Origin: Streptomyces phaeolivaceus
GTDB lineage: Bacteria; Actinomycetota; Actinomycetes; Streptomycetales; Streptomycetaceae
Direction of reading: 5' to 3'
Assembly: GCF_009184865.1 (NCBI RefSeq)
Contig: NZ_CP045096.1
Span: forward strand, 4,092,001-4,156,000
DNA: 64,000 nt
The notes below the pieces were generated by a model that had not been told where the DNA came from, searched no databases, and worked only from the letters and a program-made list of their open reading frames with translations. Made by a program: the position numbers and the translations under genes. Numbering within the stretch: position 1 is the stretch's first letter; each line of letters opens with the position of its first letter. Below, one piece after another: positions 7,644 to 17,764 of the stretch.

Positions 7644-9107
7644 GTGAGCGCAACCCGCCCGGCAGCCGTCGTCGTACTCGCAGCGGGTGAGGGCACCCGT
7701 ATGAAGTCGGCCACACCGAAGGTCCTGCACAGCATCTGCGGCCGTTCGCTGGTCGGCCATGTACTCGCCGCGGCGCGCGAGTTGGACCCCGAGAACCTGG
7801 TCGTCGTCGTGGGGCACGCCCGCGAGAAGGTCACCGCGCACCTGGCCGAGGCCGACCCCGGCGTACGTACGGCCGTCCAGGCGGAGCAGAACGGCACCGG
7901 GCACGCCGTGCGCATGGGGCTGGAGGAGCTGGGCGGCGTGGTCGACGGGACCGTGGTCGACGGGACCGTGGTCGTCGTCTGCGGCGACACCCCGCTGCTC
8001 ACCGGGGCGACCCTCCGGGCCCTCGCCGCCACCCACTCCGCCGACGGCAACGCCGTGACCGTGCTGACCGCCGAGGTCCCGGACGCCACCGGTTACGGCC
8101 GGATCGTGCGGGACGGCGCCTCGGGGGCCGTCACCGCCATCGTGGAGCACAAGGACGCGACGGAGTCGCAGCGCGCGATCCGTGAGATCAACTCGGGTGT
8201 CTTCGCGTTCGACGGCCAGTTGCTCTCCGACGCCCTCGGCAAGGTCAGGACCGACAACAGCCAGGGCGAGGAGTACCTCACCGACGTGCTCGGGATCCTC
8301 CGCGAGGCCGGGCACCGGGTCGGTGCCTCCGTCGCCGGTGACCACCGGGAGATCGCCGGGATCAACAACCGGGTGCAGCTCTCCGAGGCCCGCCGCGTCC
8401 TCAACGACCGGCTGCTCACCGAGGCCATGCTCGCCGGGGTGACCGTGATCGACCCCGCCACCACCTGGGTCGACGTCACCGTGACCTTCGAGCAGGACGC
8501 CGTCGTCCACCCGGGCACCCAGCTGCTCGGCGCCACGCACCTCGCCGAGGGCGCGGAGGTCGGGCCCAACTCCCGGCTGAAGGACACCAGGGTCGGCGCC
8601 GGCGCACGCCTGGACAACACCGTCGCGGACGGCGCCGAGGTGGGCCCGCAGGCGACCGTCGGACCGTACGCGTATCTGCGCCCCGGCACCCGTCTCGGTC
8701 TGAAGTCCAAGATCGGTACGTATGTCGAGACCAAGAACGCGCACATCGGCGAGGGGACGAAGGTCCCGCATCTGTCGTACGTCGGTGATGCCACCATCGG
8801 TGAGTACACCAACATCGGCGCGGCGAGCGTGTTCGTGAACTACGACGGGGAGAGCAAGCACCACACCACCGTCGGGTCGCACTGCAAGACGGGTTCGGAC
8901 AACATGTTTGTGGCGCCTGTCACGGTCGGGGACGGCGCGTACACCGCCGCCGGGTCCGTGATCACGAAGGATGTACCGCCCGGTTCGCTGGCCGTGGCCC
9001 GTGGCCAGCAGCGGAATATCGAGGGTTGGGTGGCTCGTAAGCGCCCGGGGAGCGCGGCGGCCAAGGCCGCCGAGACCGCTGCCCGGGAGGACGAAAGCGA
9101 AAGCTGA
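7644..9107 (+). CDS. glmU: Bifunctional UDP-GlcNAc pyrophosphorylase / GlcN-1-P acetyltransferase
   Basis: 487 residues from GTG 7644. The N-terminal half is a nucleotidyltransferase with the signature LAAGEGTRMKSATPKVLH and the GDTPLL metal site; the C-terminal half is a left-handed beta helix with hexapeptide repeats (VGPYAYLRPGTRLG, IGTYVETKNA, YVGDATIGEYTNIGA). The enzyme acetylates GlcN-1-P and then uridylates it to UDP-GlcNAc for peptidoglycan. A 15-bp tandem duplication at about 7940-7970 yields VDGTVVDGTVVVV in the first domain. prs follows after 110 bases, the usual glmU-prs order in actinomycetes. Confidence 0.97.
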   Translation: MSATRPAAVVVLAAGEGTRMKSATPKVLHSICGRSLVGHVLAAARELDPENLVVVVGHAREKVTAHLAEADPGVRTAVQAEQNGTGHAVRMGLEELGGVVDGTVVDGTVVVVCGDTPLLTGATLRALAATHSADGNAVTVLTAEVPDATGYGRIVRDGASGAVTAIVEHKDATESQRAIREINSGVFAFDGQLLSDALGKVRTDNSQGEEYLTDVLGILREAGHRVGASVAGDHREIAGINNRVQLSEARRVLNDRLLTEAMLAGVTVIDPATTWVDVTVTFEQDAVVHPGTQLLGATHLAEGAEVGPNSRLKDTRVGAGARLDNTVADGAEVGPQATVGPYAYLRPGTRLGLKSKIGTYVETKNAHIGEGTKVPHLSYVGDATIGEYTNIGAASVFVNYDGESKHHTTVGSHCKTGSDNMFVAPVTVGDGAYTAAGSVITKDVPPGSLAVARGQQRNIEGWVARKRPGSAAAKAAETAAREDESES

Positions 9108-9217
9108 CCGGAAACAGGTGCGCCAAGGACGTCGTACCGTGATAAGTGCACACCCGCACCCCAGCTGAGCGAGCGGCTTCCGCCTGCCTGGCTGAGAACC
9201 TCTGAGGAGACAGTGCT

Positions 9218-10192
9218 GTGACCGGGATCAAGACGACCGGCGAGAAGAAGATGATGTTCTTCTCCGGCCGCGCCCACCCCGAGCTTGCCGAGGAGATCGC
9301 CCAGCAGTTGGGTGTCGGGGTCGTCCCGACGAAGGCCTTCGACTTCGCGAACGGCGAGATCTATGTCCGCTACGAGGAGTCGGCGCGCGGTGCGGACTGC
9401 TTCCTGATCCAGAGCCACACGGCTCCGATCAACAAGTGGGTCATGGAGCAACTGATCATGATCGACGCGCTGAAGCGCGCGTCGGCCCGCTCGATCACCG
9501 TCATCGTGCCGTTCTACGGTTACGCGCGACAGGACAAGAAGCACCGCGGGCGTGAACCGATCTCGGCGCGTCTGGTGGCGGACCTGATGAAGACGGCGGG
9601 CGCGGACCGGATTCTCGCGGTCGACCTGCACACGGACCAGATCCAGGGCTTCTTCGACGGCCCCGTCGATCATCTGTTCGCGCTGCCGCTGCTGGCGGAC
9701 TACGTGGGCGCGAAGGTGGACCGGAACAAGCTGACGGTGGTCTCGCCGGACGCGGGCCGTGTCCGGGTGGCGGACCGCTGGTGCGACCGTCTCGGCGCGC
9801 CCCTCGCCATCGTGCACAAGCGGCGTGACAAGGACGTGGCGAACCAGGTCACCGTCCATGAGGTCGTCGGCGAGGTCGAGGGCCGGGTGTGTGTCCTGGT
9901 CGACGACATGATCGACACCGGTGGCACCATCTGCGCCGCGGCGGACGCGCTGTTCGCGCACGGCGCGGAGGACGTCATCGTGACGGCGACGCACGGTGTG
10001 CTGTCCGGCCCGGCCGCCGACCGCCTGAAGAACTCGAAGGTGAGCGAGTTCGTCTTCACGGACTCCCTCCCCACTCCGGGCGAGCTGGAGCTGGACAAGA
10101 TCACGGTGCTGTCGATCGCGCCGACCATCGCGAGCGCGGTCCGTGAGGTGTTCGAGGACGGCTCGGTGACGAGCCTGTTCGACGAGCACTGA
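9218..10192 (+). CDS. prs: Ribose-phosphate pyrophosphokinase
   Basis: 324 residues, GTG 9218 with GAGGAGA about 9 bases upstream. It converts ribose 5-phosphate and ATP to PRPP for nucleotide, His and Trp synthesis. Visible signatures are FANGEIYVRYEESARG, the ATP-binding YARQDKKHRGREPISARL, DLHTDQIQGFF and the PRPP loop VLVDDMIDTGGT. Length and both domains are normal for class I PRS. It follows glmU, which also draws on UTP, and precedes rplY. Confidence 0.97.
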   Translation: MTGIKTTGEKKMMFFSGRAHPELAEEIAQQLGVGVVPTKAFDFANGEIYVRYEESARGADCFLIQSHTAPINKWVMEQLIMIDALKRASARSITVIVPFYGYARQDKKHRGREPISARLVADLMKTAGADRILAVDLHTDQIQGFFDGPVDHLFALPLLADYVGAKVDRNKLTVVSPDAGRVRVADRWCDRLGAPLAIVHKRRDKDVANQVTVHEVVGEVEGRVCVLVDDMIDTGGTICAAADALFAHGAEDVIVTATHGVLSGPAADRLKNSKVSEFVFTDSLPTPGELELDKITVLSIAPTIASAVREVFEDGSVTSLFDEH

Positions 10193-10280
10193 CGGGTCCG
10201 TGTCCGGACGGTTCCTCTAGATCGATTTCTTGTACGGCCTTCCCGCTGCGTAAGCTGTCACAGTTGCTCGGCGAGGGAGG

Positions 10281-10298
10281 CCGTACCCGCGGGTACGG
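10281..10298. promoter_or_regulatory. 18-bp perfect palindrome in prs-rplY interval
   Basis: CCGTACCCGCGGGTACGG is a perfect palindrome about 84 bases upstream of the rplY start and 89 bases after prs. It could be the stem of a prs terminator or part of the bL25 leader. The interval also holds TTGTAC at about 10230 as a possible -35 box, with no clear -10. Confidence 0.5.
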
Positions 10299-10381
10299 CG
10301 GTCCGTTATCGACGCGCTCTTCGTAGCAGGCCGATGGTTTGGCCGGGTGACCACCTTTCCCCAGTTCTACGAGGAGTGAAC

Positions 10382-10972
10382 ATGGCCGAGGTCAAGCTCG
10401 CAGCCGAGACCCGCACCGAGTTCGGCAAGGGCGCCGCCCGCCGTATCCGTCGGGCCAGCAAGGTTCCCGCCGTGGTCTACGGTCACGGTGCCGACCCGGT
10501 GCACATCACGCTGCCGGGCCACGAGCTGTCGCTCGCGCTGCGTACCCCGAACGTCCTGATCAGCCTGGACATCGAGGGCAAGACCCAGCTGGCGATCCCG
10601 AAGGCCGTGCAGCGCGACGCGATCAAGGGCTTCCTCGACCACGTCGACCTGCTCCTGGTGAAGCGTGGCGAGAAGGTCAACGTCGAGGTCTACGTCCACA
10701 CCGAGGGCGACCTGGCTCCGGGTGCGTACCTGCTCGAGCACGTGCTCAGCACGCTGAACGTCGAGGCCGAGGCCACGCACATCCCCGAGTCGGTCACCGT
10801 CTCCATCGAGGGCCTGGAGGCCGGTGCCTCCATCCTGGCGAAGGACATCCCGCTGCCGAAGGGCACGACGCTGGCGACGGACGAGGACGCCGTCGTCCTC
10901 CAGGTGCTGGCCGCCCAGGCGGAGGAGCCGTCGGAGGAGTCCGCCGAGGGCGACGCGGCCGCGGAGGCCTGA
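10382..10972 (+). CDS. rplY: 50S ribosomal protein bL25, CTC form
   Basis: 196 residues from ATG 10382, preceded by GAGGAG; an upstream in-frame ATG at 10334 lacks a ribosome site and adds unrelated residues. The N-terminal domain (about 1-95) is the 5S rRNA-binding L25 fold (TRTEFGKGAARRIRRASKVPAVVYG), followed by the beta-rich TL5/CTC domain (HVLSTLNVEAEATHIPESV). The tail after residue 180 is acidic (EEPSEESAEGDAAAE). It protects 5S rRNA in the large subunit and has general-stress roles in some bacteria. Confidence 0.95.
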   Translation: MAEVKLAAETRTEFGKGAARRIRRASKVPAVVYGHGADPVHITLPGHELSLALRTPNVLISLDIEGKTQLAIPKAVQRDAIKGFLDHVDLLLVKRGEKVNVEVYVHTEGDLAPGAYLLEHVLSTLNVEAEATHIPESVTVSIEGLEAGASILAKDIPLPKGTTLATDEDAVVLQVLAAQAEEPSEESAEGDAAAEA

Positions 10973-10990
10973 GCCTCGCCGTCGCTTCGT

Positions 10991-11045
10991 CAGCCGCTGT
11001 TCCCGCGAGGGGCAGCGGCTGACGTACAGCGGGAGCGCGCTGTAC
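10991..11045 (+). terminator. Two hairpins after rplY
   Basis: CAGCCGCTG (10991-10999) pairs with CAGCGGCTG (11013-11021) around TTCCC-GCGA-GGGG, whose ends also pair. A second stem, GTACAGC (11024-11030) with GCTGTAC (11039-11045), follows at once. The pair sits 18 bases after the rplY stop and is a likely terminator. The remaining bases up to pth at 11210 hold no gene. Confidence 0.65.
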
Positions 11046-11209
11046 GCGCGCTCGCTCTCCTCGCTCGCTGCGCGTATCAAGGAGACGTGACTCCGCCCAC
11101 CGCTGAAGCGGCGGGCTTCCAACCCGAAGGCCGCGGTCCAGCCCGAACCGATCCCTTTGGTGATTACAGGAAGGTACCGCGGCGCTACGCGCCGTACACA
11201 GGAAGCGAG

Positions 11210-11812
11210 ATGGACGTGACCACCCCCGCCAACGCCCCCTGGCTGATCGCCGGGCTCGGCAACCCCGGGCCCGAGTACGCGGCGAACCGGCACAACGTGG
11301 GGTTCATGGTGGCCGATCTGCTGGCCGAGCGGATCGGGGGGAGGTTCAAGCGGGCCGGAAAGGCGCAGGCGCAGATCATCGAGGGGCGGATCGGGCCGCC
11401 GGGGCCGGCCAACCGCCGGGTGATCCTGGCCAAGCCGATGTCGTACATGAATCTCTCGGGCGGGCCGGTGACGGCGCTGCGGGACTTCTACAAGGTGCCG
11501 GTGGCGAACATCGTCGCGATCCATGACGAGCTGGACATCGACTACGGCACACTGCGGCTGAAGTTCGGCGGTGGTGACAACGGTCACAACGGGCTGAAGT
11601 CGATGACGAAGGCGATGGGCGCGGACTACCACCGGGTGCGGTTCGGGATCGGTCGTCCGCCGGGCCGGATGCAGGTCGCGGACTTCGTGCTGAAGGACTT
11701 CTCCGCCACCGAGCGCAAGGAGTTGGACTACTTCGTGGACCGTGCGGCGGACGCGGTGGAGTGTCTGGTGATCGAGGGGCTGGAGCGGGCGCAGGGCACG
11801 TACAACTCCTGA
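11210..11812 (+). CDS. pth: Peptidyl-tRNA hydrolase
   Basis: 200 residues from ATG 11210, preceded by AGGAAG; an upstream ATG in frame at 11087 would add 41 residues unlike the family. The enzyme recycles peptidyl-tRNA released from stalled ribosomes. Signatures: [19 protein letters not shown] with catalytic H28, [21 protein letters not shown] with the catalytic Asp, and [11 protein letters not shown]. Family-typical length. The rplY-pth neighbourhood is conserved in actinomycetes. Confidence 0.96.
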   Translation: MDVTTPANAPWLIAGLGNPGPEYAANRHNVGFMVADLLAERIGGRFKRAGKAQAQIIEGRIGPPGPANRRVILAKPMSYMNLSGGPVTALRDFYKVPVANIVAIHDELDIDYGTLRLKFGGGDNGHNGLKSMTKAMGADYHRVRFGIGRPPGRMQVADFVLKDFSATERKELDYFVDRAADAVECLVIEGLERAQGTYNS

Positions 11813-11877
11813 CCCGATACACATAAGTCCTGATTTGCTCGTTCCCCGCGCTGGCCTGCGGGAGTTGACCGACCGCT

Positions 11878-12423
11878 GTGCCATGGCCAATGATCCCCGC
11901 CATGCCTGCCAGCAAAGCCCCCGCTCCCCGTTCGCGGCGCCGTGCGCGCCCGAGCGGCGGCGGTGCGTCGACCGCGCTGCGGTACGGGCGGCTGGGGGCC
12001 ATGGGCGCGATCGCGCTGCTGATCCTGATCGCCGGGGTGTGGGGTTCCTGGGGCTGCGCGCAGCACGTGATGCTCAGCAAGGGGCGCGAGCAGGGCACGA
12101 TCACGGTGTCCCGGTGCGAGGACGAGACCTGCTGGGGGCCGTACGAGCCGGTGTCCACGGGGTCGCGGGCCCGGGAGCGCGTCGACATCGAGCGGTCGGT
12201 GGCGGTGGAGACGGGACAGACGTACAGCGTGGTCGTGAAGCCGGGCAGCAGCGATGTCGTCCGGACGGGGCCGGCGGGGCTGCTGCACGCGTGGGTGCCG
12301 CTCGGTGGGGCCCTGTTGTTGGCGGCGGTGGTCGTGGCCGGCGGCCTGCGGATGGTCCGCTCGGCGTGGGTACTGGGCGGGCTGGGGGTCGTGCTGATCA
12401 CGGCGGCGTGGGTGGCGCTCTGA
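11878..12423 (+). CDS. Small membrane protein of unknown function
   Basis: 181 residues if GTG 11878 is used; ATG 11890 or 11902 are alternatives, and the last gives MPASKAPAPRSRRRARP as a basic N-terminus. One membrane segment at about 42-60, a soluble part with three cysteines (C60, and C-x4-C near residues 80-85, in VSRCEDETCWGPY), then two more hydrophobic segments near the end. The loop with paired cysteines is probably outside the cell. No family is recognised. It ends 58 bases from the convergent ppc gene. Confidence 0.75.
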   Translation: MPWPMIPAMPASKAPAPRSRRRARPSGGGASTALRYGRLGAMGAIALLILIAGVWGSWGCAQHVMLSKGREQGTITVSRCEDETCWGPYEPVSTGSRARERVDIERSVAVETGQTYSVVVKPGSSDVVRTGPAGLLHAWVPLGGALLLAAVVVAGGLRMVRSAWVLGGLGVVLITAAWVAL

Positions 12424-12480
12424 GGGTTCGTTCTCGACTGACGGCCCACCGGACCCGCACCCGACAACGAACCCCCGAAG

Positions 12481-15213
<2,733 letters not shown>

Positions 15214-15599
15214 AGGTGCGGCTCCTTGCAGTGTTGAAGCTCGTCTGGAGGGGAACCCGGGTGGGGGCCCGGCGGTCCGGGTCGCTGTCGCGGACCCTGG
15301 CATCCGGGCAGGATTCGGAGCGGACCGCGCTGTCCGACCGAGTCCAGGATAGGTGGCCGCCCGGACCCCTCCGGCGACGGGTGCCACTTTTGCGGCACTG
15401 AGTGCCACCTGTCCATCGGGCCCGCCCGCTACACCCATGACGGGCAGACCGGTGGGCTCTTGCCGCCCGGCACCGCGCTGCCATACTTACGATGCCGTAG
15501 GTTACGGAACCGTAGGGACAGCCGACAGGTAGCCCCCGCACGCTGTTTCCGCAGGCACTTCCCCCCTCTCTCCACCCTCGACCCCACAGGGGACGCCCC
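15214..15599. promoter_or_regulatory. Divergent ppc/desaturase control region
   Basis: No gene fits here. For the desaturase, TTGCCG (15460-15465) and TACTTA (15484-15489) form a -35/-10 pair with 18-base spacing. The tandem operator-like repeat at 15487-15516 overlaps and follows that -10. Nearer to ppc, GTGCCAC occurs at about 15381 and 15401. The desaturase ribosome site is weak (AGGGGACGCCCC before ATG 15600). Confidence 0.5.
15487..15516 (+). promoter_or_regulatory. Tandem 15-bp operator-like repeat at desaturase promoter
   Basis: TTACGATGCCGTAGG (15487-15501) is followed directly by TTACGGAACCGTAGG (15502-15516), differing at three central bases. Each unit is itself dyad-symmetric (TACG...CGTA), as expected for a dimeric TetR-family repressor. 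The repeat overlaps the proposed -10, and the TetR gene lies in the same operon, which suggests autoregulation. Confidence 0.7.
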
Positions 15600-16631
15600 A
15601 TGAGCACAAGGTCCGATGTGATCGAAGACGCACCGAATGCGAACGGTTCCCCAGGCTCCGCAGCGACCGACTCCGCGGCGCCGTCGGCCACGCTGGGCGG
15701 CGAGCGGAAGCGTTCGATCGAGCAGATCAGTCTGCTCCTCTTCATCATCGTCCCGTTCCTCGCGCTCCTCGCGGCCGTACCGCTGGCCTGGGGCTGGGGC
15801 GTCAGCTGGCTGGATCTCGGCCTGCTGGTGTTCTTCTACTACCTGGGCTGCCACGGCATCACGATCGGCTTCCACCGGCACTTCACCCATGGTTCCTTCA
15901 AGGCCAGGCGCCCGCTGAAGATCGCGCTGGCGATCGCCGGTTCGATGGCCGTCGAGGGCCCGCTGGTGCGCTGGGTGGCCGACCACCGCAAGCACCACAA
16001 GTTCTCCGACGCCGAGGGCGACCCCCACTCGCCGTGGCGGTTCGGCGAGACGCTCCCCGCGCTGATGAAGGGCCTGTGGTGGGCCCACATCGGCTGGATG
16101 TTCGACGAGGAGCAGACCTCGCAGGAGAAGTACGCGCCGGACCTGGTCAAGGACCCGGCGCTCCGGGCGATCTCCCGCCAGTTCATCTTCTGGACGATGC
16201 TCTCCCTCGCCCTCCCGCCCCTGATCGGCGGTCTGGTGACGATGTCGTGGTGGGGCGCGTTCACCGCGTTCTTCTGGGGCTCGCTGGTCCGGGTGGCGCT
16301 GCTGCACCACGTCACCTGGTCGATCAACTCGATCTGCCACGCGGTCGGCAAGCGCCCCTTCAAGTCCCGGGACCGCTCGGGCAACGTGTGGTGGCTGGCG
16401 GTCCTCTCCTGCGGCGAGTCCTGGCACAACCTGCACCACGCCGACCCCACCTCCGCCCGGCACGGTGTGGAGCGCGGCCAGCTGGACTCCTCCGCGCGGC
16501 TCATCCGCTGGTTCGAAGTGTTCGGCTGGGCGTACGACGTCCGCTGGCCGTCACGCTCACGTATCGATTCCAGGCGTAACACGGGTGAGGACGGCTCCGG
16601 GCACCGGAAGGCGCCCGCCGAGGCGGCATGA
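15600..16631 (+). CDS. Acyl-CoA/fatty-acid desaturase (delta-9 type)
   Basis: 343 residues, ATG 15600. An integral membrane di-iron desaturase: histidine boxes HRHFTH (92-97), HRKHH (129-133) and HNLHH (276-280), with hydrophobic segments at about 43-65, 70-88 and 195-230. It introduces a double bond into saturated acyl chains to tune membrane fluidity. The N-terminal 35 residues are polar and Ala/Ser-rich. Its stop overlaps the next gene's start (ATGA), so desaturase and TetR regulator form one transcript. No dedicated ferredoxin or reductase lies nearby. Confidence 0.93.
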   Translation: MSTRSDVIEDAPNANGSPGSAATDSAAPSATLGGERKRSIEQISLLLFIIVPFLALLAAVPLAWGWGVSWLDLGLLVFFYYLGCHGITIGFHRHFTHGSFKARRPLKIALAIAGSMAVEGPLVRWVADHRKHHKFSDAEGDPHSPWRFGETLPALMKGLWWAHIGWMFDEEQTSQEKYAPDLVKDPALRAISRQFIFWTMLSLALPPLIGGLVTMSWWGAFTAFFWGSLVRVALLHHVTWSINSICHAVGKRPFKSRDRSGNVWWLAVLSCGESWHNLHHADPTSARHGVERGQLDSSARLIRWFEVFGWAYDVRWPSRSRIDSRRNTGEDGSGHRKAPAEAA

Positions 16632-17305
16632 TTGACGCCGTGGCGACCGACTCCAGCAGCACCCCGAGCAACGAGAAGCCGCGGCGTGTGCGCCGCACCC
16701 GGATGACGGGCGCCGAGCGCCGAGCACAGCTGCTGGAGGTCGGGCGGGCCCTCTTCGCCGCGAAGGGCTTCGAGGCGACGTCGGTGGAGGAGATCGCGGC
16801 GAAGGCCGGGGTGTCCAAGCCGGTGGTGTACGAGCACTTCGGCGGCAAGGAGGGCCTGTACGCGGTGGTGGTGGACCGCGAGATGAGCCGGCTGCTGGAC
16901 ATGGTCACCAGCTCGCTGACGGCGGGGCACCCCCGGGAACTGCTCGAACAGGCCGCGTTCGCGCTGCTCGACTTCATCGAGGAGTACACGGACGGCTTCC
17001 GCATCCTGGTCCGTGACTCGCCCATCCCGCAGTCCACGGGTTCCTTCGCCTCCCTCATCTCCGACATCGCCACGCAGGTCGAGGACATCCTCGGCCGCGA
17101 GTTCAAGAGCCGCGGCTTCGATCCCAAGCTCGCACCGCTGTACGCGCAGGCGCTGGTCGGCATGGTCGCGCTCACCGGGCAGTGGTGGCTGGACGTGCGC
17201 CGGCCGAAGAAGGCGGAGGTGGCGGCGCATCTGGTGAATCTGGCGTGGCACGGCTTGGACGGCATCAACCAGAAGCCGCGGCTGATCGGGCACCGCAAGA
17301 GCTAG
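16628..17305 (+). CDS. TetR-family repressor linked to desaturase
   Basis: 225 residues, ATG 16628 overlapping the desaturase stop by four bases. The N-terminal helix-turn-helix is typical (RRAQLLEVGRALFAAKGFEATSVEEIAAKAGVSKPVVYEHFGGKEGLYAVV). The C-terminal domain resembles fatty-acid-responsive TetR regulators. It probably binds the tandem repeat at 15487-15516; the ligand may be an acyl-CoA, by analogy with other desaturase repressors. Its stop codon TAG (17303-17305) lies inside the left inverted repeat of the MITE-like element, so the extreme C-terminus may have been set by that insertion. Confidence 0.9.
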   Translation: MIDAVATDSSSTPSNEKPRRVRRTRMTGAERRAQLLEVGRALFAAKGFEATSVEEIAAKAGVSKPVVYEHFGGKEGLYAVVVDREMSRLLDMVTSSLTAGHPRELLEQAAFALLDFIEEYTDGFRILVRDSPIPQSTGSFASLISDIATQVEDILGREFKSRGFDPKLAPLYAQALVGMVALTGQWWLDVRRPKKAEVAAHLVNLAWHGLDGINQKPRLIGHRKS

Positions 17306-17578
17306 GGCCTGTCGTTCGGATCGCGCCGGCTTCGGGCCACGGTGCCTGGTGACCGCCGGTGAGCGGGGCGTGGTGCGTGCGGCCGCGAGGCGGAGGAGGG
17401 CGTCGACGCGATGGCGGTACCTCCCGCTCGCGCGAAGTCGAGAGTGGGGGAGTCGGCAACCGACGACAACGCGGCTGGGGGTCCCCCACGCCCTCAAGAC
17501 CAGTGCCGTTGCTTTAAGACAGTGGGGGAGTCCGTGCCACGCCCCGCGGCCCAGGCGTGATCCAAACGACAGGACCTA
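17303..17578. mobile_element. MITE-like element with 26-bp terminal inverted repeats
   Basis: The left end begins TAGGGCCTGTCGTTCGGATC (17303-17322) and the right end, read in reverse, TAGGTCCTGTCGTTTGGATC (17578-17559). Similarity extends to CGCC, giving about 26 bp with three differences. The 276-bp interior holds no open frame; it carries a CTCCCGC...GTGGGGGAG repeat (17409-17452) and a second pairing GTCCCCCAC...GTGGGGGAG (about 17488-17530). CTAG flanks both ends. No transposase is inside, so it would need mobilisation in trans. Confidence 0.65.
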
Positions 17579-17616
17579 GTGGGGGGTGCGGTCTCGTCGC
17601 CGAGCGCGGGTCCGGT

Positions 17617-17706
17617 GGGGGCTTCTCGCGCAGTTCCCCGCGCCCCTTGACGGCATGGGGCGCGCCCAGGGCTTTCAGGGGCGCGGGGAACTGCGCGACC
17701 AGCCCC
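17617..17706. repeat. Palindromic intergenic repeat, copy 1
   Basis: Left arm GGGGCTTCTCGCGCAGTTCC continuing CCGCGCCCCTT (to about 17648), right arm AGGGGCGCGGGGAACTGCGC continuing GACCAGCCCC (17677-17706). The arms pair over about 20 bases around CGGCATGGGGCGCGCC. It is followed by (CACCCG)n at about 17706-17742. It sits between convergent tetR and glycosyltransferase genes and may act as a bidirectional terminator. Seven other places in the window carry the same arms. Confidence 0.85.
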
Positions 17707-17764
17707 ACGCACCCGCACCCGCACCCGCACCCGCACCCGCCAACGAACCGAACCCCCCGAGCCA

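Noticed and set aside
17706..17742. CACCCG runs as a CRISPR array
   Set aside because: Units are 6 bases with no spacers, and similar runs flank other palindromic repeats; no cas genes.
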